NCBI GenBank assembly: GCA_021234535.1
Contig: CM037830.1
Location: forward strand, 16,609,116 to 16,673,115
Direction: 5' to 3'
Origin: Stichopus chloronotus
Lineage: Eukaryota > Echinodermata > Holothuroidea > Aspidochirotida > Stichopodidae
DNA: 64,000 nt
In this document: positions 1 to 37,826 of the stretch, in pieces
Layout of the letters: every line of letters begins with the position of its first letter
Position numbering within the stretch: position 1 is the first letter of the stretch
Notes under the pieces: generated by a model
What the model was told of the DNA's origin: nothing
The model's input: the letters and a program-made list of their open reading frames with translations, nothing else
Database searches by the model: none
Position numbers and translations under genes: made by a program

Positions 1-433
1 ACCTATACTCATTCATCATGATTCATCTAATGCACAGTATTGCTGGCTGCAAATTTAATCATGGCACATAGTCATTGTAATTACGTTATATTGACTATTG
101 TCAAAGTTGAGAATGCCGTAATGACTTGAGTGTGATATGAGTGACTTTTATCACACTGAAGTGACTCCAATAAGTTAACAAGTGACCCCTTAACCATTTC
201 TTAAGCACTGGTGATGCTATAAAGGACTTACAACTTCAGCTTTCGTTCTGTTCCGAATTAATCAGTGTGTCGTGTTAACAGAAGATTCTGGTGTCAAGCA
301 TTCATTTGCACAGCAAGTCACAGTTCATACCGTACTTCCAACGTTCGCATGTCAATCAAAACTTGACCCCAGTTCTGAAAGGTTGAGCAGCTTCTTTGAG
401 ATTCAACTGTTCTTTCTGTCTCAAACCTTGCAG
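1..433. other. intron upstream of first visible SUR exon
   Basis: No exon is convincingly visible here. The frame of the first SUR exon stays open upstream to about 272, and there are possible acceptor-like AGs near 264 and 281. I therefore cannot exclude that the exon begins earlier than 434. The residues of this open stretch do not resemble SUR transmembrane sequence that I can recognise, so it is treated as intron. Confidence 0.5.
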
Positions 434-25957
<25,524 letters not shown>

Positions 25958-26125
25958 GGGTATAACAACCAGGTTGAATTCTCTATCTTTGTCAGATAAT
26001 TTTTTTTCCTACTTTTAGTTGGGATACTTTCAGTTGGGATTCACCATAAATCTCACTGTTTGGTTATAACAAGATTATTGTGTCATTTCTGTTTGAAAGG
26101 AAGCAACTTCAAGTGTAAACTTCTT

Positions 26126-26273
26126 TTATCCTTCCCTCTCATTCCTCCCATTCTTCCACCCCTTCCCTTCCTCACCCCCTCCATTTAAAATGGAATGCCT
26201 TATCCTTCCCCTCATCCCTCCCATTCTTCCACCCTTCCCTTCCCCCACCCCACCTGATTGAAAATGGAATGTC
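26126..26273. repeat. 74-bp CT-rich direct duplication in SUR 3' UTR
   Basis: Two adjacent units start TTATCCTTCCC at 26126 and 26200 and end in a TGGAATG sequence. Both are pyrimidine-rich on the sense strand. The second copy carries small indels and substitutions. Confidence 0.85.
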
Positions 26274-26315
26274 TGGCTTTGTGTGTCATCCAAACCAGTT
26301 TCATAGTTGATAATT

Positions 26316-26321
26316 TAATAA
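26316..26321 (+). promoter_or_regulatory. polyadenylation signal AATAAA of SUR
   Basis: This is a canonical AATAAA 359 bases after the stop codon, with GT-rich sequence just downstream. It is the first good signal after the gene. Confidence 0.65.
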
Positions 26322-26340
26322 ACGTGGTCACATCTTTTCT

Positions 26341-29300
26341 ATAGGTCAACTGATAACACAGTGTTAATTATAAACACTTTGGGCTGAGTATTTGGTGCAA
26401 TTTGTTCATTCCTGGCAGTTTTATATACAAGTAGTTGTAGCTCAGGGCATTAAACTTACTTAAGAGACTTCAAAACTGGTTCACTTTAGTACAACTTAAA
26501 GTAATTGAGACATTTATAGTTATCATAACATTGCGAAACATGGTTCAGTGAGGATTTCAGTCTATAGCTTCCTTTGATTAGTCTTGGTATTCAATGCACT
26601 TGTTTCTTTCTGGCTCTTTGGGTGATTTAAATGATACAGTGACTACATCTATCTTTGTTCTCATTCAGTTGACAATCATATGATTACTCTGTGAAACGCT
26701 CCCTGGGTTAGAAAATCTTTAAAGGTCATTTGTGAGAGGTGCCAAGCTGCAGCGCTAAAGTCCAGATGATGGCGCACGTGCAGCAAAGACGATCTGGTAA
26801 TTCCAAAGTAACATTGTCATATCACTGTCGAAGTCAGGATTGGGTTGGTTTGATTTTCCAGTAAAATGACAGTTTTTTTTTTTTTTTCCCCCTTTTCAAA
26901 ATATCAATTTTGAGTGTCATACTACCAACTTATTTTACTAAAATTTATACGTTCCAAATGTGATGAGAAGTATTACACAATGGTTGACATGAATAATGAA
27001 TGAAACAAGTATCTTAACTTGTATGAAACTGATAGTTGTGGCATAGTTGAAGTACCACCATGATGTCAGTACCACCGCAATGCCAGTACCACCGTTACAT
27101 TGGAACTACTATCGTTGGGACTCCTGGTGCCGCTTTGTTGTCAGTGCCATCATGATGTCATTACCTACATTATGCCAATGCATTTGAGATTAGTTGTAGT
27201 TTACAAAGCATGTCCTCTGAAATTTTCATTGTATTTTTCACTCTTAGACTCAAACGTTCATGGTAACAAAACCATCAAGAATTCACAACAATCGTACAAC
27301 TTCAATATCGTTAGCATCTCTGTATTCAGAAATTTCACAGGAATCCAACTGAAAATGATAAAAAGTTCTTCAATTGTCAATGGTAGACCTGCTCAACTTT
27401 TCACTCATTGCCGTCATAGCTATGTGTATATATTTTTTATACCTTAACAACTCTTTGCACTGAAAATGACATTTCTTTTCTTTTTCTTTTGATGAAGACC
27501 GAAGCAACTCTCTGCCTCAAAATGCCTTTTCAAATGTCACAGCATTTCTCTGTGAAAACTGAAATATCCACTGCCGCGTCAAAATTTTGTTATTTCATTT
27601 TGTTTAGAGAAAAATTAAAATGTGCCTTTATTGACAGTCATAAAAAATAACTTAAACCGTTCATGTATCACTCAAAGTGTGCATTTTATTCTTAGAGGCT
27701 ACTTTAAAAGTTATTCCTTGCAATCCTGCGATCCCCCCCCCCCTCCCAGCTTTCCTCACCATCTTCCCTCTCGCCTCTGACACACACTGTCATCTTTCCT
27801 CTATTATCAAGGTGGGAAAAGTCTATTTGATCATATTTTACATCCTCTTTCATATCTTTGATGTTACTTTCTCCTGATTTCCATTTTGTTTGTTGCAAAC
27901 TCTTCTTAGTACTTGTTTGATGTGCCATCATGCCTATTAGCAGTTATCAGTTCCCATGCAAGAAGCATATGCAGTGCCAATTCCTATATTTTACAGCTAT
28001 GCTTTTATTTTCATACTTTTATTTGGATTCTTTCAATATGTTACAGTTGCAAGTTTATTTTGTCCTTTTGTCTTTATATTCTTGACATTAATTATTAGGA
28101 AATATCTCTTGTCTAAGGGGTTATCTTCTCTCCATTTTAGGACACTGTTAAAATTGGTTTTGCATAACTTTTGTCTTGCTTTGTAGTGCTTTGCTTGTTT
28201 GCTTGCTTACCTTGTGTTTATGTTGTTCCCATTTTACACTACCTACCAATTAAAACACTGTCAAATACAAGCACTTACGCTTTTTATTTTTTGTATATCA
28301 CAAATTTGTGTCATAATATGTTGTACGTTGCGACAAATTTGGAAACACAGTGTTTCAATTTAAAGATGCCTTATTGGCAACTATCAAGAACTGAGTATTG
28401 TCATGAAAAGCCTGATTTAAGTGTCCAAATCATCTATTCTTATATTTTCAGGAATAACATTTTATCTTATTCTCTTTTGGGTGGTCAGGCAGGGGCATTC
28501 TTTGAAGAACGTAAACTATGAATATGCATTTTGGTTTCCTTGAGAGATTGAAATCTAAATAATTTTCTGACTTTTTTTAAATTTGTGTCTGTTGATACCA
28601 ATGTTTCTATATAATAATATGCAGGATTGTCCTCAAAATTTAGTATGTGGTGTAGAATTTTGTCTGTGATTATGGTATGATGATCTAACATTCTTGCAAA
28701 TCATTTGACACCCAACTTGGAAGGGATACCAGCAGGAAGAGTTCCTTTGCACTGCATGCTCAAGTGCTCTTCCAGGAGCTAGGTACGTTTGAAAAGGTGT
28801 GTTGCTTGCACACTAGCCCCTGGCGGATCCAGCTCGGAGGGCTGAAGGCACTGAAGGGTGGGTCAAAATATTGTTCATAGAATTTCAGGAAAACCAAATT
28901 TTTTAGAAGAAAAGTACTTTTACAATTTACACTTTTGTTGAATCAAGTCGCATCTGAGGCAATTCAGTTATCAATAAATTTTCCAGACCCCTCCCCCAAA
29001 TCACTATGCCACCAGTTTTGCCAGTTCGAAACGAAGGATGTGGATCAGTCTGTGACAGTTTTGTTTGTTGGCGGAAGGAGCCTGTCACCCCAGTTACTCT
29101 TTGAAAGGAGTACTTAAATAAAGTTAATCGTATGATGCAGAAACCACCTTCTAATCCATTTAAAGATTTCTCCTTGTGAGCTGATTTAATAGTCTATTTT
29201 CCTCTTTGCTTGTTGTTATTTATTTTCTCATTTAGTAATGTATGTGTAAAGCTGAAAAATTTGGCTGAAATACGTGCTAAAATTCATCTCTCAGTAATGC

Positions 29301-30370
29301 TGAAATTGCTTTGCTTTGTACTCGATTGCTTTTGTCTTTCTTGTAGTTTGTGACCGGAATATTAAATTCTTGGGTATCAGATGGGCTGAAATAAAGAATC
29401 CATCTGGGATGGTAAAACATAATTCATCTTCTTGTATTTCTCTGTCAAGAGACCCATTTGCGATAATTATTGTGTCGCTTAATTCAAAGACAGGAGGCCT
29501 ATAAGCTGCTTTGCCGGTGTTCAATTTTGATATTTCTAAAGCACAAGATGGTTTGCAAAATGTTAGAACTCGGCAGACGGTCAGTGTATTTACAAACAAG
29601 AGAGTGGGAAATTATTTTGAGGTAAAATTTCAAATTAAGCTTGATAGTCAGAAACACCAAATTATTACTTTATCATTGGAGGGTGGAACATTGACTTACG
29701 ACACAAACGCAGGTCTACTAACTTCATAAGCATTCATATTGGTTCGGTCCCCTAGTTGATAAACTAGCGAGCTTTAGTGAAACGACTTCAACACTGATTG
29801 AAAATAGTACCAATGATTAACGCTAGTACCAAGATTCCTTGCTAGTGCAAATGCTGGTGTCTTCGTCACTGAACCTGACGTATCACTTTATCACCATGGC
29901 TATCATAAATCTTCAGGTTCGCCCCATTGCGGTAAGAACTGTGTACCAGGAATGTTAAGAAGTTTGTATAAGAAATAAGACTGAGAAAAAAAAACCTGTG
30001 AAAGTGTCCTCAAATGAGAAAGACACCAGCAATGATTTCAACTAGCTCCATCTATAAATTCTATTTACGAAACGTATTGTAATGAATAAGAAACGTGAGG
30101 AGGGACTCCGCCGCATAGGTTACCAATGGTGTTCATGTCTCCATTACTTATTTAGGTGACATATAAAATCACCATCGAATCAAAATCAAAGTTTGTATAA
30201 AACATCTCAACAATCTCAATCAGGTTATAAAAGTTTCGAAAGGACGTATTCCAAAGCAAATTTTAAGGAATCCAGAAATAACCACATTGATACCTAGAAT
30301 ATCATAAATGATCTACCGAAGAACAATCATAACCAATCACCATGTCCTTCTCTGCAGTTAAACATGACGA
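26341..30370. other. intergenic, no gene seen
   Basis: AT-rich sequence with a T run near 26872 and a 17-bp AGTACCACC-type triplet repeat near 27052-27100. The open frames are hydrophobic or low-complexity and lack splice-consistent or family-consistent features. Confidence 0.6.
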
Positions 30371-30373
30371 TAA

Positions 30374-30598
30374 AATACCAATGATAACAAAGCAAGTGTC
30401 AATGACTTAAACAGATACTTCTTCTATGTCGGGCTGTCTTCTAATGACGTCAATGGATCGCGCACCCTTTACGAGCATATCGAAGCCAAAACAACGTCAA
30501 TCGATGCTTACTTACCCGAAAGAGAAAAAGTGGAATCTGAGAAAACTGAGATCCACTGTCTGAAACCTACGAAAAGCCCATTAGCGCCATGCAACTAA
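30374..30598 (+). pseudogene. degraded LINE reverse-transcriptase fragment
   Basis: One frame free of stops for 74 codons reads ...NDLNRYFFYVGLSSND... and later VESEKTEIHCLKPTKSP before a stop. The order N-x-YF-x-x-VG, then about 40 residues later E-I-x-x-LKPxKS, is the spacing found just N-terminal to and at the start of the RT domain in non-LTR retrotransposons. The expected G-x-D after KS is lost, and the frame is closed on both sides, so this is a relic. I found no other RT motifs around it. Confidence 0.45.
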
Positions 30599-31740
30599 AT
30601 GCATTATATTATTACAAATTGATAATTTTTAACAATAAATTCACAATTTGTGCATTACGAATGCACTGACTTGATACATATTTTCGACAGTGTGGGAGAT
30701 TCTTATTGTTTTTGATTTGGGATTAGGGATGTCTGATATTTCAGGATATTGTTATGAGGACATTGTCCTTTCTGGCCCTTTACTGAACTAAACTGTACTC
30801 AGGAGACGCCTACAGATTAGGCCTATCGTATGGCATCTCCCCGCTTAACTGTTCGGAGCCAATAGGGAAAATCCCTGCAAAATACGGCAGACTAAATTTT
30901 ATCAAAGACAGCCTAATCACAGACAGATTTGTAGCTCTCCGTTGTAAAACAATTAACTCTCCCAACCCGCTACCTTTTGCAGATGGAAATACTCCAACTG
31001 TGTACCACATCACGGTACTGACAAATGATTTGCAGCGCGCCCTCTATTAGTGATAAACTTTGAAAGACGTTCTTAACATAAACGATATTAGACCTATACT
31101 TCTCTTTGAGTGTAGGGTTGCATTGATATCATGCCGTCAAAAAATTAAGAAAGTTGTGTTAGCAAGTGACTTGTTAAATCCAGTAACTGTAACCCTTACC
31201 GATTCATAGTCATTACTAATGGTGTCACATCTTCCCATAGGTATATCATCTTTGATTGCATTTCAGCCAAATGACAATGCGACATGTCGAGAGTGCTAGC
31301 CGTAACACTGCGACACTCCGCACGATTTGTATCGTTTTCTTCTTACATTCCGTTTACAAAATCACCACGGCAGACATGGCGGGTTCGTAGCTATTGTTCT
31401 TCGTATCAAAGTGAGAAACAGCATATTTATTTGACTCAAATACACCTCATTAGAGCCATAACGTAGGCCAAGCTAGGGCTAACTTCATCATTGAACTAAC
31501 TTACTGAAGACGTTAGGCTAAGCGTTGTGTAGACAAGGAATAATTAGGCCTTATTATGATGACATTGATGCGTGCTAGCATGAGATAACCTTTATAAAAG
31601 AATCTGAAGTAAATATGCATTTTCGTAACCACAAACAACGTGTAGTCATCAACTAAACAAAATTCATCAGGAATGTTAATTCTTAAAAATATGAAATATG
31701 GTTTATTTATTTTAAGACGCACAATTAATTGTCTTCATAT

Positions 31741-31744
31741 TTAA
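31741..31744. other. left TTAA target copy of MITE dimer
   Basis: This TTAA immediately precedes the AGGCTGTAATGC terminus. Identical TTAA copies lie between the two units (31994-31997) and after the second (32246-32249). Confidence 0.85.
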
Positions 31745-31993
31745 AGGCTGTAATGCATCATCCCAGACAGTTTCAGTTCTCCCAACCACCTACCTCTAGT
31801 CCCTCCCTCAGCCTGTCTTACATTCCTCCTCATGTGTAATCAAAACAATGGATCCCTGTGTATGCTGTGTAATGCCAGCTGCTCTGCATCTTTGGAATTT
31901 GCTGGCAGTCTAAGAGCACTGTAACTTAGAACCAGTTGAGAATTTTCCTTTCAGGGAGGTAAAAATATAGCTTAGGGTGATGCAATACAGCCT
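31745..31993. mobile_element. TTAA-target MITE, unit 1 (249 bp)
   Basis: The terminal inverted repeats start AGGCTGTAATGCATCA on the left and AGGCTGTATTGCATCA on the right; about 17 of 20 terminal bases pair. TTAA on both sides is the target duplication typical of piggyBac and Kolobok families. It has no coding capacity, so it is non-autonomous. Confidence 0.85.
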
Positions 31994-31997
31994 TTAA

Positions 31998-32245
31998 AGG
32001 CTGTAATGCATCACCCCAGACAGTTCCAATTCTCCCAACCACCTACCTCTAGTCCCTCCCTCAGCCTGTCTTACATTCCTCCACATGTGTAATCAAAACA
32101 ATGGATCCCTGTGTACGCTGTGTAATACAAGCTGCTCTGCATCTTTCGAATTTGCTGGCAATCTAAGAGCACTGTAACTTAGAACCAGTTGAGAATTTTC
32201 CTTTCAGGGAGGTAAAATATAGCTTAGGGTGATGCAATACAGCCT
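31998..32245. mobile_element. TTAA-target MITE, unit 2 (248 bp)
   Basis: A direct second copy of unit 1, separated from it only by a shared TTAA. The two differ at roughly ten positions plus one base of length, about 4 percent. Confidence 0.85.
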
Positions 32246-32478
32246 TTAAAGCAAATAGCCTATACACAATGGTGCTCACTAACCAAAGTCGACACTGTTA
32301 TTCATACAGCCGAAATTCGTGCTTACTTTAACACAGTGCTCGCACATGCCACATGGATGTCATCATAGTGGGGCCTAATTGTTTGTGGTCTATTGACCCA
32401 GACTCTGGTTGAACAACGCAGTATCAAACACTATTCACCTGGACTCAAATGATATAATTCATGGTGTAACTGTGGACA

Positions 32479-32760
32479 TCAGCGTGACATAGAAGAGACA
32501 AATTTAGCCCACCGGTCGCTCTGTATATTGATGAAGAGATCAGTGGTGTAGCCTCCATTAAAGATGGCTTCGAATTTTGAGTCAATTGTCTCAAGTCTCA
32601 CATACGTAGTCATCCAAACAGGGACGTTGCGTCCGGGCCAATAACAAGAGTCGACAATAAAGTTGGCTTCTGAAGCAATTGTCTCAAATCTCCATCTATG
32701 GAGCCTGAGTAGCAAATTAGAATTTCCGGCACAATTACGGTGTTCTAGAAGTAGTACCAT
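32479..32760 (-). other. unassigned open frame with a 31-codon internal repeat
   Basis: The minus frame encodes 93 residues in which FETIASEANFIV and LETIDSKFEAIF recur 31 residues apart. At DNA level caattgtctcaa.tctc recurs at 32583 and 32676. A third, more diverged stretch in minus translation (TDPDADSIIQALLLIDTDV) lies near 32875-32935. I recognise no domain. It could be a relic coding repeat or just a minisatellite with an open frame. Confidence 0.3.
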
Positions 32761-34424
32761 CTGATTATAAGCTTGTCAATTTCAACTTGCTTCCCACTAC
32801 TATTGCGTTCATGGATTAGGCTATTGTTAACACTAAGTACAGAGTTTTTAATTCTCAATAAGTACCAAAGTTACGTCCGTGTCAATAAGAAGAAGAGCCT
32901 GAATAATAGAGTCGGCATCCGGGTCAGTAGACACCACCTAGGCTAAGGCGTTGTCTTAAGTAGACTCTACGCCACAGCTCGCGTATAAGGCCCTAGCCTA
33001 CACAGTCACTGAATTCCGTACGCCAGTAGAAGCGGTCTTGATCATTTTGTAGGCCTATTTGATTGTTACTGTTATTTTATGAGGGGCTCTGCATACAAAA
33101 GGGCATACGTGTATATCTTCAATGTGCATAAAAAAAGGCCTGTAAGTGCAAGGGCAACTTGCACTTTGTGATGATTCTCTCCATAGCACTGTTTCCATTG
33201 AACATTACCATTCTCCCCCTTTTTTTTTATTACTTATTACATTATGCACTCTTTTGCTTAGAAGTACCGACTTTCTCTAACCATGAACTGGTGTATAGTT
33301 TCCTCATCCAAGTAAATTGGGACACCCAGAGGTTATCTGAGCTGCCTGTAGTTAGCCCTGAACACATGGTTGATTAGCTCCTGGTAAACAAAGATTTTAT
33401 GTGTACACATGTATGCCACATTGGCTGTGTTGCGAGTAGCAGTTATATACAGTACATAGAGGCTGCCCTGAGGCCTGTGTGTAGTTTATCTCTTGCATAA
33501 TCAACCATGAAACAAGTTCCCTGCTGTGCTGTAATTAATGTGAGAATGTTTGGGTTTATTTGAACAAGAAATTACAAAGAAATCATGATACCTGAAGTCC
33601 CCCATTTGACTTCGGGTCTCCAGGTTCCTAGTTCTAAGCAGCCTGAGAAGTAATGAATCTCCAGATTTCTTGGTTCAGGAAAATGTAGATCTCCCTAGTT
33701 TTTGGTGAGACAGTTGGCAGGTCTGGATTGAAGGTTGCGTAGACATACAGTGAACATACTGCAAAATGATACATTATGACTGCTCTTTTTGTGCCATGTC
33801 CTATCAAGTTTACTACTTGTGGATGATTTTGTGATGGTCAAGTTTATATTGGTATATTATGCTTCATGCCTGTGCAGCCTCACCTGTTGCTAGTGTAGTC
33901 CTAGGGAGTAGGGGCCAGACTTTGAAGAGCCCTCTTTAGCCCTAACTGTTAGGCATAGGTCGCTGTCATCCAGTCAAGAGACCACCCCACACCAAAACAT
34001 GCCCTCTTTGTAGGTGTCAAAACATCTCCTCTGTTTAGCTGCCAAACTGTTCCCATGGTATCTTATGTGGTACACAAAAATGTCCCCTCATAATTGAACT
34101 TGAACTAGAAATCAGACTGAAACTTCGAGGAAGAAATGCATGAGGAATTTAATAATCTAGTGTAAGAGCAGATTCAGGGGAATCATTAGGAAGGAATACT
34201 GCAGTCTACTCAAGTGTAATGATTGCTCAGATAAACTAAGGTGGTCTATCTGTTGATTGTAGATCTTTAGAAATTGCGCTTACTGTGCTGCAATAAGTAC
34301 TGCTGAAGCATAGGCCTGCAGAATGTACATTCTTTGTTGCATTGAACTGCTGTAGAAAAAAAAATTACATTGAATGTAACAGATCAATCTCTTTGCATTT
34401 TTCAGTAGGTGAGGTTTTTTTATT

Positions 34425-34500
34425 AGTGTTTTCACCAGGTATATATATCCGGGTACCTGTGCGACGATGTCCTACCTAGGTTGTCAAATTACTACCCAGG
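34425..34500. repeat. GGGTACC-containing dispersed fragment, copy 1
   Basis: It begins tagtgttttcaccaggta and contains ccgggtacctg. The reverse complement of 35720-35800 starts tagtgttatcacctggta and contains cccgggtacctg, so the two share an element end in opposite orientation. Confidence 0.5.
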
Positions 34501-34509
34501 TAGCATTTT

Positions 34510-34529
34510 CACACACACACACACACACA
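34510..34529. repeat. (CA)10 microsatellite
   Basis: A perfect dinucleotide run. Confidence 0.95.
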
Positions 34530-35719
34530 GACGAAAGAAGCATAGGCATAATGTAGCATTGTTGCAGTATTTGCAAGGTATACTGCAAAATATCTTTTCT
34601 GTTTTCTTTGCAATAAAACTTGACATTGAAAAAAATGAACTGTTTCTGTCTTTTCACTGTACCTGATTTGTTGCAAATCCCACAAGGAATGGTTATTTAC
34701 CAGACATGCAGTCGTTGTTTGTTTACGGCATAGCCTAAGCGCTAAGCCTACGCCTTGACAACTCCACGTAAGAACACACTAAATGTGCATGTAGTGATGT
34801 ACAGTAGCTTGTAGTAGCTGGTGGTGTAAACAATTGAGAGTGAGTTCCCCTTCTAAGTAATGGAATAGGGATGGTCTTGAGCTTCGTGCACTTTAGCTTG
34901 AGCTAGGAGTTACGTGGACCAGACCACTCATTTTTAGGTGATTCTACTTTCAAACCTGAGAGTAACTTCAGTCTGATGATTGCATTACTGTATTAACATG
35001 TTTTCTCAGGGTTTCTAATTCACATGCATGTCTGTGACAGTGTTAACTTTGTTTTACGAGCCAAGCAAGAAGTTGTAGATAAATCAGGATCTCAGCCTTC
35101 TCAGGTCTGCGAGCAACAGACCAAAGTTTTGTTTTCAGGGCGTTGTCACTTATGACACATGTCAGTTAAACTTTGTTTTATGAGTCCAGCCCTGTGCACG
35201 CCAGATCGAAGTTTTCAAGCAAGAAGAGAAGTTTTGATTCAGACACGTCCAGTGCTCATGTCGAACACAGTGCACAATTCATGTTTCAGCTGGTTGGTAT
35301 CTGTACAACTTGCCATAGTTAAACATACAAACATATGAAGCAACATGACAGTGTCCCAACTAGTTCCAGCCAGATCTTCAGATTTAGGCTGCTTGAAGCG
35401 GAAATTTCGATTTATTGGGTTTCACTTCACTTTCTTTTTACCTCGTATGATTGCATGCAGTTAACCTGCTCATGCCTAGTCCATTTCAGTACAAGATGAC
35501 ATCCCGTCCATTAGTGCATTTATAGTTTCACTAGGCAGTACACCTCTAATCAATCGTTACAAAACAAAAGGGAAAAAGATCCAACAACAAGAACTTGTGA
35601 AGTAAGCCTAAAGCACTTAATAGTTTGTGGTCTACTATAGAGATGAGTGTGGCGGATTGTGTTGTGAATTGTAGGCCTAGGCCTATACGACTTTAAAAAC
35701 ACCAAACGAAGTAGCACTT

Positions 35720-35803
35720 TGACAATCGGGTACCCGGGTACCCAATGGGTAATCTTACTCAGGTACCCGGGTATGAATTTTGTACCAGGTGATAACACTA
35801 TTT
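35720..35803. repeat. GGGTACC-containing dispersed fragment, copy 2 (inverted)
   Basis: It contains cgggtacccgggtaccca and ends gtgataacacta, the inverted counterpart of the 34.4-kb fragment. A looser relative with cgggtac and 'acactagtgt' lies near 43660-43745. Confidence 0.5.
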
Positions 35804-37826
35804 TTGTCCTCAGATGCAAGTAATGTTGTTGCTTTTCATTTATTTGGTGGATTTTAACATACTGTAAGCATTCCTCAATTTTCACAAAATACAACTTCAC
35901 AAAATTGATGTAATCAGAGTCCTTAGCAAACCACTTTCTTTCCCTAAACGCAACTTAGAATTGAAACAATCATTGAAGTCATGGATTTGATCAGAAAAAC
36001 TTCCAAGTGGCCAGTAAGTTATTGTGAGTTGAAATCACACATGTGTGGACCAAAAAGGTGTGTTTGGTCCCTTAAAACATTACACCCCAATGTAAAAAAA
36101 CAAACAAAACAAAAAGAACAATACCACAATTTTCTGGGACCAAGTTCTTGGAGCCAATTGTACAGTATGTTTATTTTGAGTCAGTTTGGCCAAAGCCCAA
36201 ATTTGCCACTAAAATTTCCATAGCGGGCTAGTCTTGGAATTTTTTTTTCTGTTAATGGTGCAAAAGTTGGCAGGGGTCAACAATAGTTGCATTCAAAAGA
36301 AAAGTTATTGGATTAACAATAGCTGAAGGCATGCATTTTATGTGACCATTTTGAGATCAAATTTAGTCCCCAAATCTTGACCATTTCAAGAGCTCCTTTG
36401 GGATTGACCTCCTGGACCTCCTCTCCACGTTGTCAACTAACAATCCCTATTCTTTTTACAGTACAACCTTCTACAAGGTTGGCTTTCTAACATCCAATTT
36501 TAGTTCTGTTTTGGTAAGACCAAAGTAGCCATGTATCACTCAAACCTGTTGAAAGATTTCTCTTTGGAGTAACCTTGTGAGGGCTCTGGGCTAGACGATG
36601 AATTCAAGGAGTTCCCAGGTGAATTAAACTGTTTTTGAGTATGACAATGCACAAATTCTTAGGCCTTATTTAAGGATGCAGATGTGCTCAAATGGTGTAG
36701 CTGCCGCTTGCTCTGCCCCCTGGACTCCACCAAAGGCTCTTATGAACCCCATGCAGTCTTGCACTTTCAGATGATGCTTGCATGGTAAATGTCCCCCCCT
36801 CCCCACTTAAAAATTCCATCTGCGCCCCATGGACCATGATGGCCATTTTGCATCTGCAACCGTGGATCACTATCGATGAGGTGATCAGTTAAAGATAGAT
36901 TCAGAGAGTGTATTTCTTTGAACATTTCTTAGGTGCACTTCTGTTTTTAAATGGACGATAGGCCTCGTGACTAGACCTGAATAATAGGCATTATGACATC
37001 ATTGGACGGTACTTGGAGCATCGCCACATCGACAGCACATCTGCGTACATCGTATTGAACAATTGTGCAAAATTGTTACTGTTACCGTTTGTTCTTTATG
37101 CATTGCCATTGAACCAGAGTTGCACTGTCTGTTTGATGCATTTTGTTCAGAAATATATGAACTGACCTATCACTGGATTGGTTGAAAACAAATTCATGCA
37201 AGTAAAATGGGTTACTGGCACAAGCAAAATACCCAATCAGTGATTGTGTTTAGGATTACATTGAGGATTAGGGGTTTAATAGGTTTGTGCTAATATAGGA
37301 GGTTAATCAACCCTAATTTACCAGTTGTACATGTGAATAGTTCCAACCCATTGGACCTCTGTTCGTAATTATGATTGGTCTGTATATACTACGCAGTCAA
37401 ATCTGAGAACAGTCTCTCTGGACAAGGGCACACACTGCTGATATTCTCTAACTGGAACATTTGTAAATAAAGTTAAAGTAGCCAAAACTGGCTTAGAATT
37501 GGTCACCGCACACTCATATCCCAACTTACAGTCCACTCATATCCATGTATAATCATGGTGCTGTTACCATCTTGCCTGTCTTATTCAGGAGTGGAAAGTA
37601 ATGTTACTTATGTAACATGTTCTGGAATAACTTTTCACTTATTTCTCGCTTCCATATTGAGTTGACAGTATGTAGACTATGTATGATGTATGCATTGTCT
37701 GAGTTGCCTAAGGCACATATTCCAATGCTATTACAGTTCAGAGCACATAAAGTCTTGTACTAAAATAGTGCAGTGGATACTGTTCTTGTGATATTATGCA
37801 GTGAAGTAAATGTTGAAACATGCAAG

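Larger units (their letters stand above)
25958..26340 (+). other. SUR 3' UTR (approximate end)
   Basis: This is non-coding sequence following the stop. It includes a duplicated CT-rich block and ends shortly after an AATAAA. The exact cleavage site cannot be seen. Confidence 0.6.
32250..37822. other. intergenic, no gene seen
   Basis: Apart from the minus-strand repeat frame, it contains a (CA)10 run and two patches of gtacccgggtaccc-like sequence. No exon set can be built on either strand. Confidence 0.6.

Noticed and set aside
272..433. Upstream open extension of SUR exon 1
   Set aside because: Open for 54 codons, but the residues do not resemble the SUR L0/TMD0 boundary and a good acceptor sits at 428-433. 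Left as uncertain.
28171..28521. 116-codon hydrophobic frame
   Set aside because: It has no family features and its composition follows AT-rich DNA. No splice-consistent neighbours.
29291..29599. 102-codon minus frame
   Set aside because: No recognisable motif and an overlapping plus frame of similar length. No support as an exon.
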